A stretch of DNA of 64,000 bases from Phaeobacter gallaeciensis DSM 26640 (GTDB taxonomy: Bacteria > Pseudomonadota > Alphaproteobacteria > Rhodobacterales > Rhodobacteraceae). Shown here in pieces: positions 45,445-54,428 of this stretch (the stretch's first letter is position 1; each line of letters opens with the position of its first letter). The stretch is from the NCBI RefSeq assembly GCF_000511385.1, contig NC_023137.1:1929001-1993000 (forward strand), written 5' to 3'. The notes beneath the pieces were generated by a model, which had not been told where the DNA came from, searched no databases, and saw only the letters and a list, made by a program, of their open reading frames with translations. The position numbers were made by a program, and so were the translations under genes.

Positions 45445-46362
45445 ATGCCGATCAAGATCCCTTCAGACCTCCCCGCCTATGACGTTCTCACGAACGAAGG
45501 CGTGATGGTCATGTCGCCGGATCAGGCGGCCCGTCAGGACATTCGCCCCCTACGCATCGGCCTCTTGAACCTGATGCCAAAGAAAATCCAGACCGAGAAC
45601 CAGTTTGCCCGGCTGATCGGCGCGACGCCCTTGCAGATCGACCTGTCGCTGATCCGCATGACGGAGCATCAGACCCGCAACACCGCCGCTGAACATATGG
45701 CCGAGTTCTACCGTCCCTTTCAGGAGATCAAGGACCAGCGCTTTGACGGGTTGATCATCACCGGCGCACCGATTGAGCATCTTGAGTTCGAGGACGTCAC
45801 CTATTGGGATGAGCTGTGCGAGGTCTTTGACTGGACCCAGACCAATGTGCATTCCACCTTTGGCGTCTGCTGGGGTGGCATGGCGATGATCAACTACTTC
45901 CACGGCGTGAAAAAGCACCTCCTGGATCACAAAGTCTTTGGCTGTTTCCGGCATCAGAACCTCGACCCTGCCTCGCCCTATCTGCGAGGGTTTTCGGATG
46001 ATTGCGTCATTCCGGTTTCACGCTGGACCGAAATTCTCCAGTCCGAAATTGACGCGCGCCCCGGCCTGCGCAGCCTTCTGGGCAGTCAGGATGCGGGCCC
46101 CTGCCTGATTGAGGATCCGAGCCACCGGGCACTCTATATCTTCAACCACTTTGAATATGACAGTGATACGTTGAAGCAGGAATATGACCGCGACGTGGCC
46201 AGCGGGACGCCGATCAACGTGCCGATGAACTACTACCCGGATGATGATCCCAGCCGCAAACCTCAGAACAGATGGCGCAGCCATGCGCATCTTCTTTATG
46301 GTAACTGGATCAATGACATCTACCAATCCACCCCCTTCGACATGGCTGAGATTGGTCGTTAA
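45445..46362 (+). CDS. metA: Homoserine O-acyltransferase MetA (acetyl-CoA type predicted)
   Basis: A 305-residue enzyme for the first step of methionine synthesis. The nucleophile is Cys142 in [13 protein letters not shown]; the catalytic His/Glu region is [16 protein letters not shown]. The acyl-CoA selectivity position (residue 111 in E. coli) is Glu in [14 protein letters not shown], whereas succinyl-CoA enzymes have Gly. It is therefore better called homoserine O-acetyltransferase despite the usual MetAS label. CAAAGGA precedes the ATG. The 3' end overlaps the downstream hydrolase frame. Confidence 0.94.
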   Translation: MPIKIPSDLPAYDVLTNEGVMVMSPDQAARQDIRPLRIGLLNLMPKKIQTENQFARLIGATPLQIDLSLIRMTEHQTRNTAAEHMAEFYRPFQEIKDQRFDGLIITGAPIEHLEFEDVTYWDELCEVFDWTQTNVHSTFGVCWGGMAMINYFHGVKKHLLDHKVFGCFRHQNLDPASPYLRGFSDDCVIPVSRWTEILQSEIDARPGLRSLLGSQDAGPCLIEDPSHRALYIFNHFEYDSDTLKQEYDRDVASGTPINVPMNYYPDDDPSRKPQNRWRSHAHLLYGNWINDIYQSTPFDMAEIGR

Positions 46363-47344
46363 GGGCATGGTGACCGCCGGGCTGGCTCTGGCGCTTGGCG
46401 TTGGCGTGACGCTGTGGCGGGCGAACGCGCGCGAGGCGGAGGCGGTGTCAGCTTACCCGCCGCAGGGCACATTTGTGACCGTTGAAGGGCAGCAGATGCA
46501 CCTGCTGGATCTGGGACAGCCCGCCGCCCTGCCCGCAGGCACACGCGCGCCGGATCTGGTGCTGATCCACGGCGCCAGCGGTCACATCCGTGATATGAGC
46601 TTCCGCCTCGCCCCGGCCCTCAGCGACCGCTACCGGGTGATCATCGTTGACCGGCCCGGATTGGGCTACAGTGACCGCACCCGCGGCAAACAAGCCTCCC
46701 TGAGCAAGCAAGCCGCCCTGATCCGTAGTGCCGTTGATGACCTAGGGGCAACGCGCCCCATCGTCTTGGGGCAAAGCTATGGCGGCGGGGTTGCGCTGGC
46801 CTGGGCGCTGGATGATCCCGACAGTCTCTCTGCGCTGGTCACCGTGGGTGCGGTCTCTCACCCCTGGCCGACACCGCTCAGCACCTTCTACAAGGTCACC
46901 TCCTCACCCTTGGGTCAGCGGCTGGCGGTGCCCCTGCTGACAGCCTATGTTCCGGAGACCACCATTCGCGACACGCTGACAGAGGTTTTTGCCCCGCAGC
47001 CTGTCCCAGACGGGTATTTCGAACATTTCGGACCCGGCCTGACCCTGCGCCGCTCCGCGTTGCGGGCCAATGCGCGCCAACGGGCCGATCTGCTAGCTGA
47101 AATCAAGACGATGGCCCCGCGCTACGGTGAACTTACCTTACCGATTGAGGCGATACACGGCAGTGCCGACACCACCGTTGGGCTGGATCTGCACGCCCGA
47201 CAGTTGGCCCGCGATGTGCCCACGCTCAATCTCACGGTGCTGGACGGCATCGGCCATATGCCGCATCAGGTCGCCACCGATGCGGTTGTTGCGGCGGTAG
47301 ACAGGGCAGCCGCGCGGGCGGCTACGGCAGAGAATTTACGTTAA
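46313..47344 (+). CDS. Membrane-anchored alpha/beta hydrolase
   Basis: About 343 residues if read from ATG 46313, which gives a basic lead and one transmembrane helix ([24 protein letters not shown]). ATG 46367, just after the metA stop, is the main alternative; neither has a good Shine-Dalgarno. The fold is clear: oxyanion [21 protein letters not shown], nucleophile elbow [16 protein letters not shown], the acid in [13 protein letters not shown] and the catalytic His in [11 protein letters not shown]. Substrate unknown. It is probably co-transcribed with metA, so a role in ester or thioester turnover is possible but unproven. Confidence 0.85.
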   Translation: MTSTNPPPSTWLRLVVKGMVTAGLALALGVGVTLWRANAREAEAVSAYPPQGTFVTVEGQQMHLLDLGQPAALPAGTRAPDLVLIHGASGHIRDMSFRLAPALSDRYRVIIVDRPGLGYSDRTRGKQASLSKQAALIRSAVDDLGATRPIVLGQSYGGGVALAWALDDPDSLSALVTVGAVSHPWPTPLSTFYKVTSSPLGQRLAVPLLTAYVPETTIRDTLTEVFAPQPVPDGYFEHFGPGLTLRRSALRANARQRADLLAEIKTMAPRYGELTLPIEAIHGSADTTVGLDLHARQLARDVPTLNLTVLDGIGHMPHQVATDAVVAAVDRAAARAATAENLR

Positions 47345-47405
47345 AACGATTCACATTTCGCTGCAAAGCCCCATATAAGGGACAGAAGACAGAAGGAATT
47401 TTCGA

Positions 47406-48275
47406 ATGCCCCTGCCCTTTGACGGTGCCATCAGCGCGTTTTACGAGACCGAAGCCCCGGATGAGATCCGCGCTGCCCTCAAAGGCTCGGACAAGGACGA
47501 TGTGCTGGATCCGGGCTTTCCCTATGACAAACGGATGAGCCGCAAGCGCTATGACAAAGAGATGAAGCGGCTGCAGATCGAACTGGTGAAAATGCAGTCC
47601 TGGGTGCGCGCAACCGGCGCGCGGATTGCCATCATCTTCGAAGGCCGCGATGCGGCTGGTAAAGGCGGCACCATCAAGCGGTTCCGGGAAAACCTGAACC
47701 CACGCGGTGCCCGCATTGTGGCCCTGTCCAAACCCAGCGAACGCGAACAGACGCAATGGTATTTCCAGCGCTACATCACCCATCTGCCTGCAGCCGGTGA
47801 AATCGTTTTCTTTGATCGCAGCTGGTACAATCGCGGCGTGGTCGAGCCGGTCTTCGGCTTTTGCACCGACGGCCAGCGAGAACGCTTCTTTGATCAGGTC
47901 AACGGATTCGAGGAGGCACTGGTTGAGGATGGCATTCAGGTCTTCAAGATCTGGCTCAACGTTGGGCGCGCCGAGCAGCTGCGCCGGTTCCTGTCGCGCG
48001 AAACCGATCCTTTGAAGCAATGGAAGCTGAGCCCGATCGACGTAAAGGGGCTAAGCCTCTGGCAGGAATACTCCACCGCGATCGCAGACACATTGACACG
48101 CAGCCATTCGGACCATGCGCCTTGGACCATCGTACGCTCAGATGACAAGCGGCGTGCACGGCTGGCCGCCATCCGTCGGGTGCTGCACGCGGTTGATTAT
48201 GCCAACAAGGATCCCAAGGCGCTTGGCGATCTGGACGGTGCGATCTGTGGCGGACCGGATCTTTGGGATGCCTAA
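47406..48275 (+). CDS. ppk2: Polyphosphate kinase 2
   Basis: A 289-residue single-domain PPK2 that phosphorylates nucleoside diphosphates (or monophosphates) with polyphosphate. Walker A is [17 protein letters not shown] (about 78-94), Walker [21 protein letters not shown] (about 137), lid module [17 protein letters not shown], and the C-terminal [21 protein letters not shown]. Single-domain length fits class I or III. An AAGGAA ribosome site precedes the ATG. TATAAG at about 47375 with a distant TTCACA may be its promoter. It overlaps the tetR start by 8 bp. Confidence 0.95.
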   Translation: MPLPFDGAISAFYETEAPDEIRAALKGSDKDDVLDPGFPYDKRMSRKRYDKEMKRLQIELVKMQSWVRATGARIAIIFEGRDAAGKGGTIKRFRENLNPRGARIVALSKPSEREQTQWYFQRYITHLPAAGEIVFFDRSWYNRGVVEPVFGFCTDGQRERFFDQVNGFEEALVEDGIQVFKIWLNVGRAEQLRRFLSRETDPLKQWKLSPIDVKGLSLWQEYSTAIADTLTRSHSDHAPWTIVRSDDKRRARLAAIRRVLHAVDYANKDPKALGDLDGAICGGPDLWDA

Positions 48276-48885
48276 ACGCGGATACCACCACGGCAACCTG
48301 CGTCAGGCGCTGGTCGAGGCCGCATTGCACCTGGTCGAGGCGAAGGGACCGACCGGGTTTACCCTGTCGGAGGCCGCCAAAAAGGCAGGCGTCACCCCAG
48401 CTGCGGTCTACCGTCACTTCGACGGGCGAGAGGATCTGATTGCCGAGGCGGGCCGACAGGGCTACGTCATGTTTGCCGACCTGATGCAGCACGCCTATGA
48501 AAAATATCAGCCCTCTGCCCTGGCCGCGTTTGAGGCGACAGGCCGGGCCTATCTCGCCTTTGCGCGCAAACATCCCGGCCATTACATCGCCATGTTTGAA
48601 AGCGGCATTTCCGTGAACCGAACGCCAGAGCTGGCCGAGGCCGCCAACCGCGCACGGGCCATTCTGGAACGCGCTGCGGCAGACCTCAGCCAGCATATCC
48701 CCGTTGAAAAACGCCCGCCCGCCTCAATGTTTTCAGCCCATATCTTGGCGATGAGCCATGGGGTGGTTGAACTTTACGCGCGGAACTCTCCCGGTGCTGT
48801 CTCTCCCTTTCCGCCTGAGGATCTGCTGGAAAGCGGCATTGGCATCTATCTGCGCGGACTAGGTCTGATTGAGCCGGATAGCTGA
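48268..48885 (+). CDS. TetR-family transcriptional regulator
   Basis: 205 residues. The N-terminal HTH is [58 protein letters not shown] (residues 5-62), the subgroup with a WHG-type C-terminal ligand domain ([30 protein letters not shown]). I chose ATG 48268 because the HTH begins at once; it overlaps the ppk2 end (ATGCCTAA), so the two are coupled. Control of ppk2 or of a remote gene cannot be told. Confidence 0.92.
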   Translation: MPKRGYHHGNLRQALVEAALHLVEAKGPTGFTLSEAAKKAGVTPAAVYRHFDGREDLIAEAGRQGYVMFADLMQHAYEKYQPSALAAFEATGRAYLAFARKHPGHYIAMFESGISVNRTPELAEAANRARAILERAAADLSQHIPVEKRPPASMFSAHILAMSHGVVELYARNSPGAVSPFPPEDLLESGIGIYLRGLGLIEPDS

Positions 48886-48945
48886 GACTGATGGCCGGTG
48901 GTATCTGCCCTGACTGACGTCGCCTCTAAACAGTCCAAACAACGA

Positions 48946-48976
48946 AAAAGGCCGCAGATTTCTCTGCGGCCTTTTC
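48946..48976. terminator. Bidirectional terminator between tetR and rpsI
   Basis: A perfect 13-bp stem (48946-48958 with 48963-48975), TTTC loop, A-run left and T-run right. Confidence 0.92.
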
Positions 48977-48996
48977 CAATCCATCTGATCCAGCGA

Positions 48997-49482
48997 TTAA
49001 CGCTTGGAGAACTGGAACGAACGACGCGCTTTGCGGCGACCGAATTTCTTACGCTCAACCACACGGCTGTCGCGGGTCAGGAAGCCAGCAGCTTTCAACG
49101 CGCCACGCAGGGACGGGTTGTACAGCTGCAGCGCCTTGGAGATGCCGTGCTTGACCGCACCGGCCTGACCGGAGAGGCCACCGCCCTTGACGGTTGCGTA
49201 GACGTCGAATTCACCTTCGACACCGGCAACCTGGAACGGCTGGCGCAGGATCATCTGCAGCACAGGGCGTGCAAAATATGCGTTCAGCTCTTTACCGTTG
49301 ACGGAGACCTTGCCGGAACCCGGCTTGATCCAGACGCGGGCAACCGCGTCCTTCCGCTTACCGGTGGCATAGGCACGGCCCAGCTCGTCACGAACGGGTT
49401 CGCGCACGATGGTTTCTTCTGCTACGGTTTCTACGCCTGCAACGGCGCCGAGCTCTTCGAGAGTGTTGATCTGATCAGCCAT
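48997..49482 (-). CDS. rpsI: 30S ribosomal protein S9
   Basis: 161 residues. After an acidic N-terminal extension of about 35 residues (common in alphaproteobacteria) the S9 core starts with [29 protein letters not shown]. It ends with the tRNA-contacting basic tail [24 protein letters not shown]. Five bases downstream of rplM. Confidence 0.98.
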   Translation of the reverse strand: MADQINTLEELGAVAGVETVAEETIVREPVRDELGRAYATGKRKDAVARVWIKPGSGKVSVNGKELNAYFARPVLQMILRQPFQVAGVEGEFDVYATVKGGGLSGQAGAVKHGISKALQLYNPSLRGALKAAGFLTRDSRVVERKKFGRRKARRSFQFSKR

Positions 49483-49487
49483 CGGTC

Positions 49488-49946
49488 TCAGCTCCGGGTG
49501 TTTTTCTTGTTCATGGATTTGACATCCAGAACCTCGGGGGACTGGGCTTCATGCGGGTGCTCGGCACTTGCATAGATGCGCAGGTTGGTCATCTGCTGGC
49601 GCGACAGGCGGTTGCCGGGCAGCATGCGCTTCACAGCCTGGTAGACCACGCGCTCAGGGTGCGCGCCTTCCAGAATTTGCTGTTTGGTGCGGGATTTGAT
49701 GCCACCGGGGTGACCGGTGTGCCAGTAGAAGTGCTCTTCGCGCTTCTTGCCGGTCATCTGGATTTTATCAGCGTTGATCACGATGACATTGTCGCCCATA
49801 TCCATGTGAGGAGTGAAGGACGGCTTGTGCTTACCACGCAGGCGCATGGCGACGATCGAGGCAAGACGGCCCAGCACCACGCCTTCGGCGTCGATGATGA
49901 TCCACTTCTTCTCGATGTCTGCCGGAGTAGCAGAGAAGGTTTTCAT
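49488..49946 (-). CDS. rplM: 50S ribosomal protein L13
   Basis: 152 residues: [61 protein letters not shown], and [30 protein letters not shown], the L13 signature. Followed by rpsI in the universally conserved pair. The C-terminus is extended by some ten residues. A promoter candidate lies 65 bp upstream. Confidence 0.98.
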   Translation of the reverse strand: MKTFSATPADIEKKWIIIDAEGVVLGRLASIVAMRLRGKHKPSFTPHMDMGDNVIVINADKIQMTGKKREEHFYWHTGHPGGIKSRTKQQILEGAHPERVVYQAVKRMLPGNRLSRQQMTNLRIYASAEHPHEAQSPEVLDVKSMNKKNTRS

Positions 49947-50010
49947 ATCAGGTCAATCCTGTTTGACGTGAAGGGCACACCAAAGCGGTACGCCCGAATT
50001 CGATGGACGG

Positions 50011-50039
50011 GGTTTACGGCAGCCCAATGCGCAGGTCAA
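50011..50039 (-). promoter_or_regulatory. Candidate rplM-rpsI promoter
   Basis: On the minus strand, TTGACC (50039-50034), 17-bp spacer and TAAACC (50016-50011). This would leave a leader of roughly 57 bases before rplM. Confidence 0.5.
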
Positions 50040-50242
50040 CACCCGTAAATCAGATTTAATTGTTCAAAAACAATATCTTAAAAAATAGGTATAATAATAC
50101 CCCAAATTTCAACGCCGCCCGATGCGCTGCTGCCCCGATCAAAAACCGCAACTGCCGACACGGAACAGGCTTACACGTCTTTTCACCCGTTATGTCACAC
50201 GTTAAAGCTGCATCGGAAAGACGAATTATAGGATCTCATTAC

Positions 50243-50767
50243 ATGTTTCGAAAACTTGCTCTGGCTGGCGCCCTGCCGTTGGCCCTTGGTGCCTGCATGC
50301 AAAATGCCGAAGTTACCACCCCCCCGGTAACGGTGGCGCTCAAGAATCAAAGTGCGACAGCGCCGCGCATTCAGGGTTATAAAGAACTGACCTTCCGCAC
50401 GCATATCGTGCTGGACAAGGAGAAGATGAAGGCGACGGGCGGTCAACCCAGCAGCGCCAATATGCGCGAGGTTGTTGGCGCCAGGTGCACAGTCGAAAGC
50501 ACCGAATTCAAAGCGACATTCATCACCCCGGCAAAAGTCAACGTTCCGGTGCTCAAACGCCGTCCGACCCCGGCTTATGTGCAATGCAACGCAGGCGAAC
50601 AGTCCGGCCGGACCACGCTTAAGCCGGAGCTGAATGGCACAGTGGTAGGCGGCGCCTCGGCTGCCGGTCTTCTGGCCGCGGCCATTACTGCAGGTATCGC
50701 TGCTGGTCGCGACAACTGGTCGTTTATCGGTAACCACGCCTCAGGCGTGTCGGTCATGGTCGAGTAA
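50243..50767 (+). CDS. Lipoprotein with C-terminal glycine-zipper segment
   Basis: 174 residues. The signal MFRKLALAGALPLALGACM ends in a lipobox (LGAC, Cys18). The mature region includes two widely spaced Cys (GARCTVES, VQCNAGE), likely a disulfide. It ends in a Gly/Ala-rich hydrophobic segment (GTVVGGASAAGLLAAAITAGIAAGRDNW) that could insert into or pack against membrane. No family recognised. I chose ATG 50243 for the signal peptide; AGGA lies nine bases upstream. The gap 49947-50242 holds the rplM promoter and an AT-rich stretch with a TATAAT at 50090-50095, possibly this gene's promoter with a long leader. Confidence 0.8.
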   Translation: MFRKLALAGALPLALGACMQNAEVTTPPVTVALKNQSATAPRIQGYKELTFRTHIVLDKEKMKATGGQPSSANMREVVGARCTVESTEFKATFITPAKVNVPVLKRRPTPAYVQCNAGEQSGRTTLKPELNGTVVGGASAAGLLAAAITAGIAAGRDNWSFIGNHASGVSVMVE

Positions 50768-50797
50768 CCGACCCCGTCGATCATCATATCACATATT

Positions 50798-50828
50798 AAA
50801 GGGGCCTGACAGTTCAGGCCCCTTTTCC
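50798..50828. terminator. Bidirectional terminator between the lipoprotein and MocR genes
   Basis: A perfect 12-bp stem (50798-50809 with 50814-50825), CAGT loop, T-run on the right and A-run on the left. Confidence 0.93.
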
Positions 50829-50862
50829 TTTTCCGGACAGTCCTCCCAGAGCTGACCAACAG

Positions 50863-52278
50863 TCAAACGCTGATTTGCTCCGGTGGGTTATCCAAGAGGG
50901 CGCGCAGACGCAGCATGGCATCTTCAAACTGCTTCGGCGTGACGTGACCGTTCACGGCAATCCGCACCGCATTGGGCGCGCGGCCATCTCGCAGGGCAAA
51001 CTCATCGGCAGACCGGATCTGCACACCCTCAGCCTCTGCCGCGCGAGTAAAGGCGGCAGCGCGCCAGCCCGAGGGCAGTTTTAGCCATAGAAACGGCACG
51101 CTCTGCGACCAGATCAGATCAAACCCACCCAGAGTGTTGACTGCGATCCGTATATAACTGTCCATTTCCCGGCGCACATCGGCGACCAGCTTTCTGGTGC
51201 GCGGATCAGACAGCAGGATACGCGTCAGCTCGGCAACCGGCTGCGCAATCCCGAAGTAACTGTATTCCGCCATCCGCCGCAGATCCCGGCCACGCCCCTT
51301 GGGGGCCAGCGCAAACCCAACTCGCAGCGATGGTGTCAGGGTCTTGGAAATCGACGAAACATGCCAGGAGAGATCCGGCGCCAGCGCACGGTAGCTTGGC
51401 GCGCGGGCTTCACCCATCCGATAACAGTCATCCTCGATGATCTGCACCTCATGGCGGCGCAGCACTTCAAGGATCTGCTGGCGGCGTTCCAGCGGCGTGT
51501 AAAGCCCGGTTGGATTATGTACCTCGGGACTGGTGCAGAGCACCATGGCGCCGGTTTTGCGGATGGCCAGTTCCAGAGAGTCGGGCAGAATGCCATGCTC
51601 ATCCATCGCAACACCCACAACCCGCGCGCGCACCAGTTCCGCCGCGCGCCGGAACCCGGCGTACGAAAGATCTTCGACCAGCACGGTCGGTTGCGGCCCC
51701 TTCAGAATGGCCTGCATTACCGTCAGGATGCCGTTCTGCCCACCATGGGTCAGCACCACGTCACGCTCATCCAGTGGGCCCAACGGGTCCTGCGACAACC
51801 AATTGACCACAGCTTCGCGGAGCGGGCGATAGGCATCCCTCGTCGGGTAATTCAGGAGTTGCAACGGATCGCCTTGCGAAATCTTGACCAGCGCCTCCCG
51901 GATCGCCGCCACCTGCCCAACATCCGCCAACCGAGGGCTGAACAGGCTGACATGACTTGGGTCCTTGGTCTCCTTCAAATGCAGCTGACGCGACCAGACA
52001 TCATCCTGAACCTTGGTTTCCGGTTCCGCCACGAAAGTGCCGCGCCCCACCTCTGCCTGCAGCAACCCTGCATCCGTCAGCAGAGAGTACGCCCGCGCGA
52101 CGGTGCCAGGGGTGATTTTCAGCTGGTAAGCCAGCTCCCGCACCGGTGGCAGCTTTGTACCAACACAAAGTGTGCCATCCTCAACCGCGTTTCGGATTGT
52201 ATCGGCGACCCGCTGATATTTGGGGCCGGATCGGCCAGAAATATCAGTTGGCAGCTCATCTGGCCAAATTGTACCCAT
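50863..52278 (-). CDS. MocR-type regulator (GntR HTH fused to aminotransferase fold)
   Basis: 471 residues from ATG 52278, with AAGGAAGGA at ideal distance. The winged helix (about 15-80) is KYQRVADTIRNAVEDGTLCVGTKLPPVRELAYQLKITPGTVARAYSLLTDAGLLQAEVGRGTFV. It is followed by an aspartate-aminotransferase-like domain with HGGQNGILTVMQ, CTSPEVHNPTG and the PLP-lysine segment SSISKTLTPSLRVGFA. MocR proteins use PLP or an amino compound as effector and often bind direct repeats; one repeat here covers its own start codon, suggesting autoregulation. It is divergent from DUF1127. Confidence 0.92.
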   Translation of the reverse strand: MGTIWPDELPTDISGRSGPKYQRVADTIRNAVEDGTLCVGTKLPPVRELAYQLKITPGTVARAYSLLTDAGLLQAEVGRGTFVAEPETKVQDDVWSRQLHLKETKDPSHVSLFSPRLADVGQVAAIREALVKISQGDPLQLLNYPTRDAYRPLREAVVNWLSQDPLGPLDERDVVLTHGGQNGILTVMQAILKGPQPTVLVEDLSYAGFRRAAELVRARVVGVAMDEHGILPDSLELAIRKTGAMVLCTSPEVHNPTGLYTPLERRQQILEVLRRHEVQIIEDDCYRMGEARAPSYRALAPDLSWHVSSISKTLTPSLRVGFALAPKGRGRDLRRMAEYSYFGIAQPVAELTRILLSDPRTRKLVADVRREMDSYIRIAVNTLGGFDLIWSQSVPFLWLKLPSGWRAAAFTRAAEAEGVQIRSADEFALRDGRAPNAVRIAVNGHVTPKQFEDAMLRLRALLDNPPEQISV

Positions 52279-52358
52279 TACAATCCTTCCTTGGACATGA
52301 TGCCTCACAAATTGTACCCAAGCATTGTGATATTAACACAGGATTGTATCAATACAAT
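52265..52358. promoter_or_regulatory. Repeat-rich divergent operator between the MocR and DUF1127 genes
   Basis: A 13-bp direct repeat CAAATTGTACCCA occurs at 52265-52277 (over the mocR start) and at 52308-52320, 43 bp apart. A perfect dyad ATTGTAT-CA-ATACAAT lies at 52343-52358, just before the DUF1127 ribosome site. A further ATTGTG is at 52324. The shared ATTGTA core suggests one regulator, most simply the MocR protein itself. Confidence 0.65.
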
Positions 52359-52369
52359 AGGAAAATGCC

Positions 52370-52603
52370 ATGACACAGAACGCAACACCCCCCTCGCCGG
52401 ATATGCTCTATCTCTCCAGCCGCCCCGCCCTGCCGGTGCTGGCGGAGGTTGCAGTCTCCTTTGCGGTTCTGGTCACCAAATGGACAGTGCGCCAGCGCAC
52501 CCGCCAGGCATTGCGCCAATTGCCTCCGGAACTGCTCAAAGATGTTGGGCTGACCCGTGAAGAGGCACGGCATCAAGGAACTCTTCCGTTCTGGCGCCCA
52601 TGA
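52370..52603 (+). CDS. DUF1127-domain small protein
   Basis: 77 residues. The C-terminal half WTVRQRTRQALRQLPPELLKDVGLTREEARHQGTLPFWRP is the DUF1127 motif (RxxLxxLxxxxLxDIGLxRxxA...FWR). Such short basic proteins in alphaproteobacteria can act as RNA-binding regulators of phosphate, carbon or colonisation traits. An AGGA stretch precedes the ATG. Controlled from the repeat-rich operator it shares with the MocR gene. Confidence 0.88.
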   Translation: MTQNATPPSPDMLYLSSRPALPVLAEVAVSFAVLVTKWTVRQRTRQALRQLPPELLKDVGLTREEARHQGTLPFWRP

Positions 52604-52628
52604 TCCCCGGGCAACGGAACCACCTGAC

Positions 52629-52654
52629 GGCCGGGGCTTGCCCCGGCCTTTTTT
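52629..52654 (+). terminator. Intrinsic terminator after the DUF1127 gene
   Basis: A perfect 8-bp GC stem (52629-52636 with 52641-52648), four-base loop, six Ts. Confidence 0.93.
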
Positions 52655-52688
52655 ATGGGCGGACCACATCCATTTTACAAAAAACCTC

Positions 52689-52764
52689 TTGATCGAATCC
52701 CGCCCCCACCATAGATGCCGCTTCACTTTCGGTACCGATCCCAACCCCGGACTCTTATCCGGGG
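52689..52764 (+). promoter_or_regulatory. Candidate speD promoter and leader hairpin
   Basis: TTGATC (52689-52694), 17-bp spacer, TAGATG (52712-52717). The predicted leader of about 90 bases contains a perfect 7-bp hairpin (52745-52751 with 52758-52764). No known riboswitch pattern is recognised. Confidence 0.35.
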
Positions 52765-52815
52765 GGGCGCTAAGGGCCGGCTGGATTGTCATCTACTGGA
52801 ACGAAGGGGAGTGTC

Positions 52816-53337
52816 ATGACGGACGCCAACCTCTTCCAACTGGGGATCGGTCTGGAGACAGGCGCCCAAGAGGAAGATACCGCCCGCAGTGCAACCACTG
52901 CGATCGTAAACTCACTTGTGGATTCGGATCGCGAAGACCATTTCATCCGTCGGGATGGAAAGGTGTTTGCCGGAACCCATCTTATTATCGAGGTCATGAA
53001 CGGCAGCGGTCTGGATTGCGAAACCCGCATTCAGAACGCCTTCCGCAAATGTGTCGAGGTCTGCGGCGCCACGCTGCTGCATATCCACACGCATAAGTTC
53101 TCACCGCAGGGCGTGTCCGGTGTCGCGGTTCTCGCCGAGAGCCATATCTCCGTCCACACTTGGCCCGAGATCGGCTATGGCGCCTTTGACGTCTTCATGT
53201 GTGGCGACGCCGAACCATGGAAAGCTGTCGACGTGCTGAAAGAGGCCTTTGACACGCCCACCGTTGAGGTCCGTGAACTGCTGCGCGGTGAGGAATTCCT
53301 CGCCAAGGGCATCCCGTCGAAGGAGGCCGCAGCATGA
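52816..53337 (+). CDS. speD: S-adenosylmethionine decarboxylase proenzyme
   Basis: 173 residues, prokaryotic class 1B. It is made as a proenzyme that self-cleaves before the Ser in LAESHISVHTWPE (about residue 107) to form the pyruvoyl cofactor. GTHLIIEVMNG and CGATLLHIHTHKFSPQGVSGVAV are family motifs. It supplies decarboxylated SAM for spermidine. An N-terminal extension of about 45 residues precedes the core. ATG 52816 follows AAGGGGA. The stop overlaps speE by 4 bp. Confidence 0.95.
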   Translation: MTDANLFQLGIGLETGAQEEDTARSATTAIVNSLVDSDREDHFIRRDGKVFAGTHLIIEVMNGSGLDCETRIQNAFRKCVEVCGATLLHIHTHKFSPQGVSGVAVLAESHISVHTWPEIGYGAFDVFMCGDAEPWKAVDVLKEAFDTPTVEVRELLRGEEFLAKGIPSKEAAA

Positions 53338-54188
53338 GCGATCAGACCTGGAACACGGAGCGCCTGCACGCGCATTACGCGCAATCCCTACGCGTTGACG
53401 AGATGCTCTATGACAGCAACACCGAACATCAGCGCCTGAAGGTGTTTCAGAACGGCCAGTTCGGCCGCATTCTGACACTGGATGACGTGGTGCAGACCAC
53501 CGAAGGCGACAATTTCATTTATCATGAAATGCTGACTCATGTGCCGATCATGGCGCATGGCAACGCAAAGCGCGTGCTGATCATTGGCGGCGGCGACGGC
53601 GGCATGGCCCGCGAGGCGCTGCGCCACACCTCGGTCGAGCATGTGACCATGGTGGAAATTGATGCAGGCGTGGTGGATTTCTCCAAAGAATACCTGCCGA
53701 TGCTGAGCGACGGCGCCTTTGATGACCCGCGCCTCAATCTGGTGATCAATGACGGCGCGCTCTTCATGAAAGAGAACACCGAGAAGTTCGATGTGATCAT
53801 CGTCGATTCCACCGATCCGATTGGACCCGGTGAAGTGCTGTTCACCGACACTTTCTATGGCCACGCGGCTCGTTCACTCACTGAGGATGGCATCATCGTC
53901 ACGCAGAACGGCGTGCCCTTCATGCAGGGCGATGAACTGACCGGCACCCTGCGCGCGTTCCAGGCGCTGTTTGCCGATGCCTCCTGCTATCTGGCAACCG
54001 TGCCCACTTATGCTGGTGGACCGATGGCCTTTGGTTGGGGCAGCCACTCGGACAAGGCCCGCAATGTGCGTCTTGAGGATCTTGAGGCGCGCTTCGCCGC
54101 GGCTGGGATCGAGACCGGGTACTACAACCCCGAGGTTCACAAGGCGGCATTCGCCTTGCCGAACTACGTGAAAAAACTGTTCCCCTAA
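53334..54188 (+). CDS. speE: Spermidine synthase
   Basis: A 284-residue aminopropyltransferase joining decarboxylated SAM to putrescine. Motifs: LDDVVQTTEGDNFIYHEMLTHVP (about 42-64), dcSAM-binding VLIIGGGDGGMAREALRH (about 82), VDSTDPIGPGEVLFT with the catalytic Asp (about 156) and TYAGGPMAFGWGSH. Directly coupled to speD, so the pair makes spermidine from SAM and putrescine. Confidence 0.96.
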   Translation: MSDQTWNTERLHAHYAQSLRVDEMLYDSNTEHQRLKVFQNGQFGRILTLDDVVQTTEGDNFIYHEMLTHVPIMAHGNAKRVLIIGGGDGGMAREALRHTSVEHVTMVEIDAGVVDFSKEYLPMLSDGAFDDPRLNLVINDGALFMKENTEKFDVIIVDSTDPIGPGEVLFTDTFYGHAARSLTEDGIIVTQNGVPFMQGDELTGTLRAFQALFADASCYLATVPTYAGGPMAFGWGSHSDKARNVRLEDLEARFAAAGIETGYYNPEVHKAAFALPNYVKKLFP

Positions 54189-54200
54189 CGGGCAGCAATC

Positions 54201-54222
54201 AGGGGGCTTCGGCCCCCTTTTT
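54201..54222 (+). terminator. Intrinsic terminator after speE
   Basis: AGGGGGC (54201-54207), TTCG tetraloop, GCCCCCT (54212-54218), then four Ts. Confidence 0.92.
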
Positions 54223-54296
54223 CTTGGACTGAGTACCAATCCAGCCCGGAGGGCGGGCACGCTTCGCGTACCCGACGCTGCCGCACCCTACGGCCT

Positions 54297-54319
54297 CAAA
54301 AGCTCCACTGGAGCTTTTG
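54297..54319. repeat. Perfect 11-1-11 inverted repeat in the speE-psd gap
   Basis: Arms CAAAAGCTCCA and TGGAGCTTTTG enclose one base. It lies in a 240-bp gap (54189-54428) that also carries smaller dyads (GGCCTTCGGCC near 54326, CGCTTCGCG near 54260). No gene is visible there. The T-run on the right is too short for a strong terminator. Confidence 0.6.
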
Positions 54320-54428
54320 CAAAACGGCCTTCGGCCCCTGGACGGTCCCAGGTCATTCAAATCCCCCTTGGCCCGGACCGCGCTTCTTGCTAGGCGCGAC
54401 AGGAGCGAAACCAAACCGGGCAGATCCC

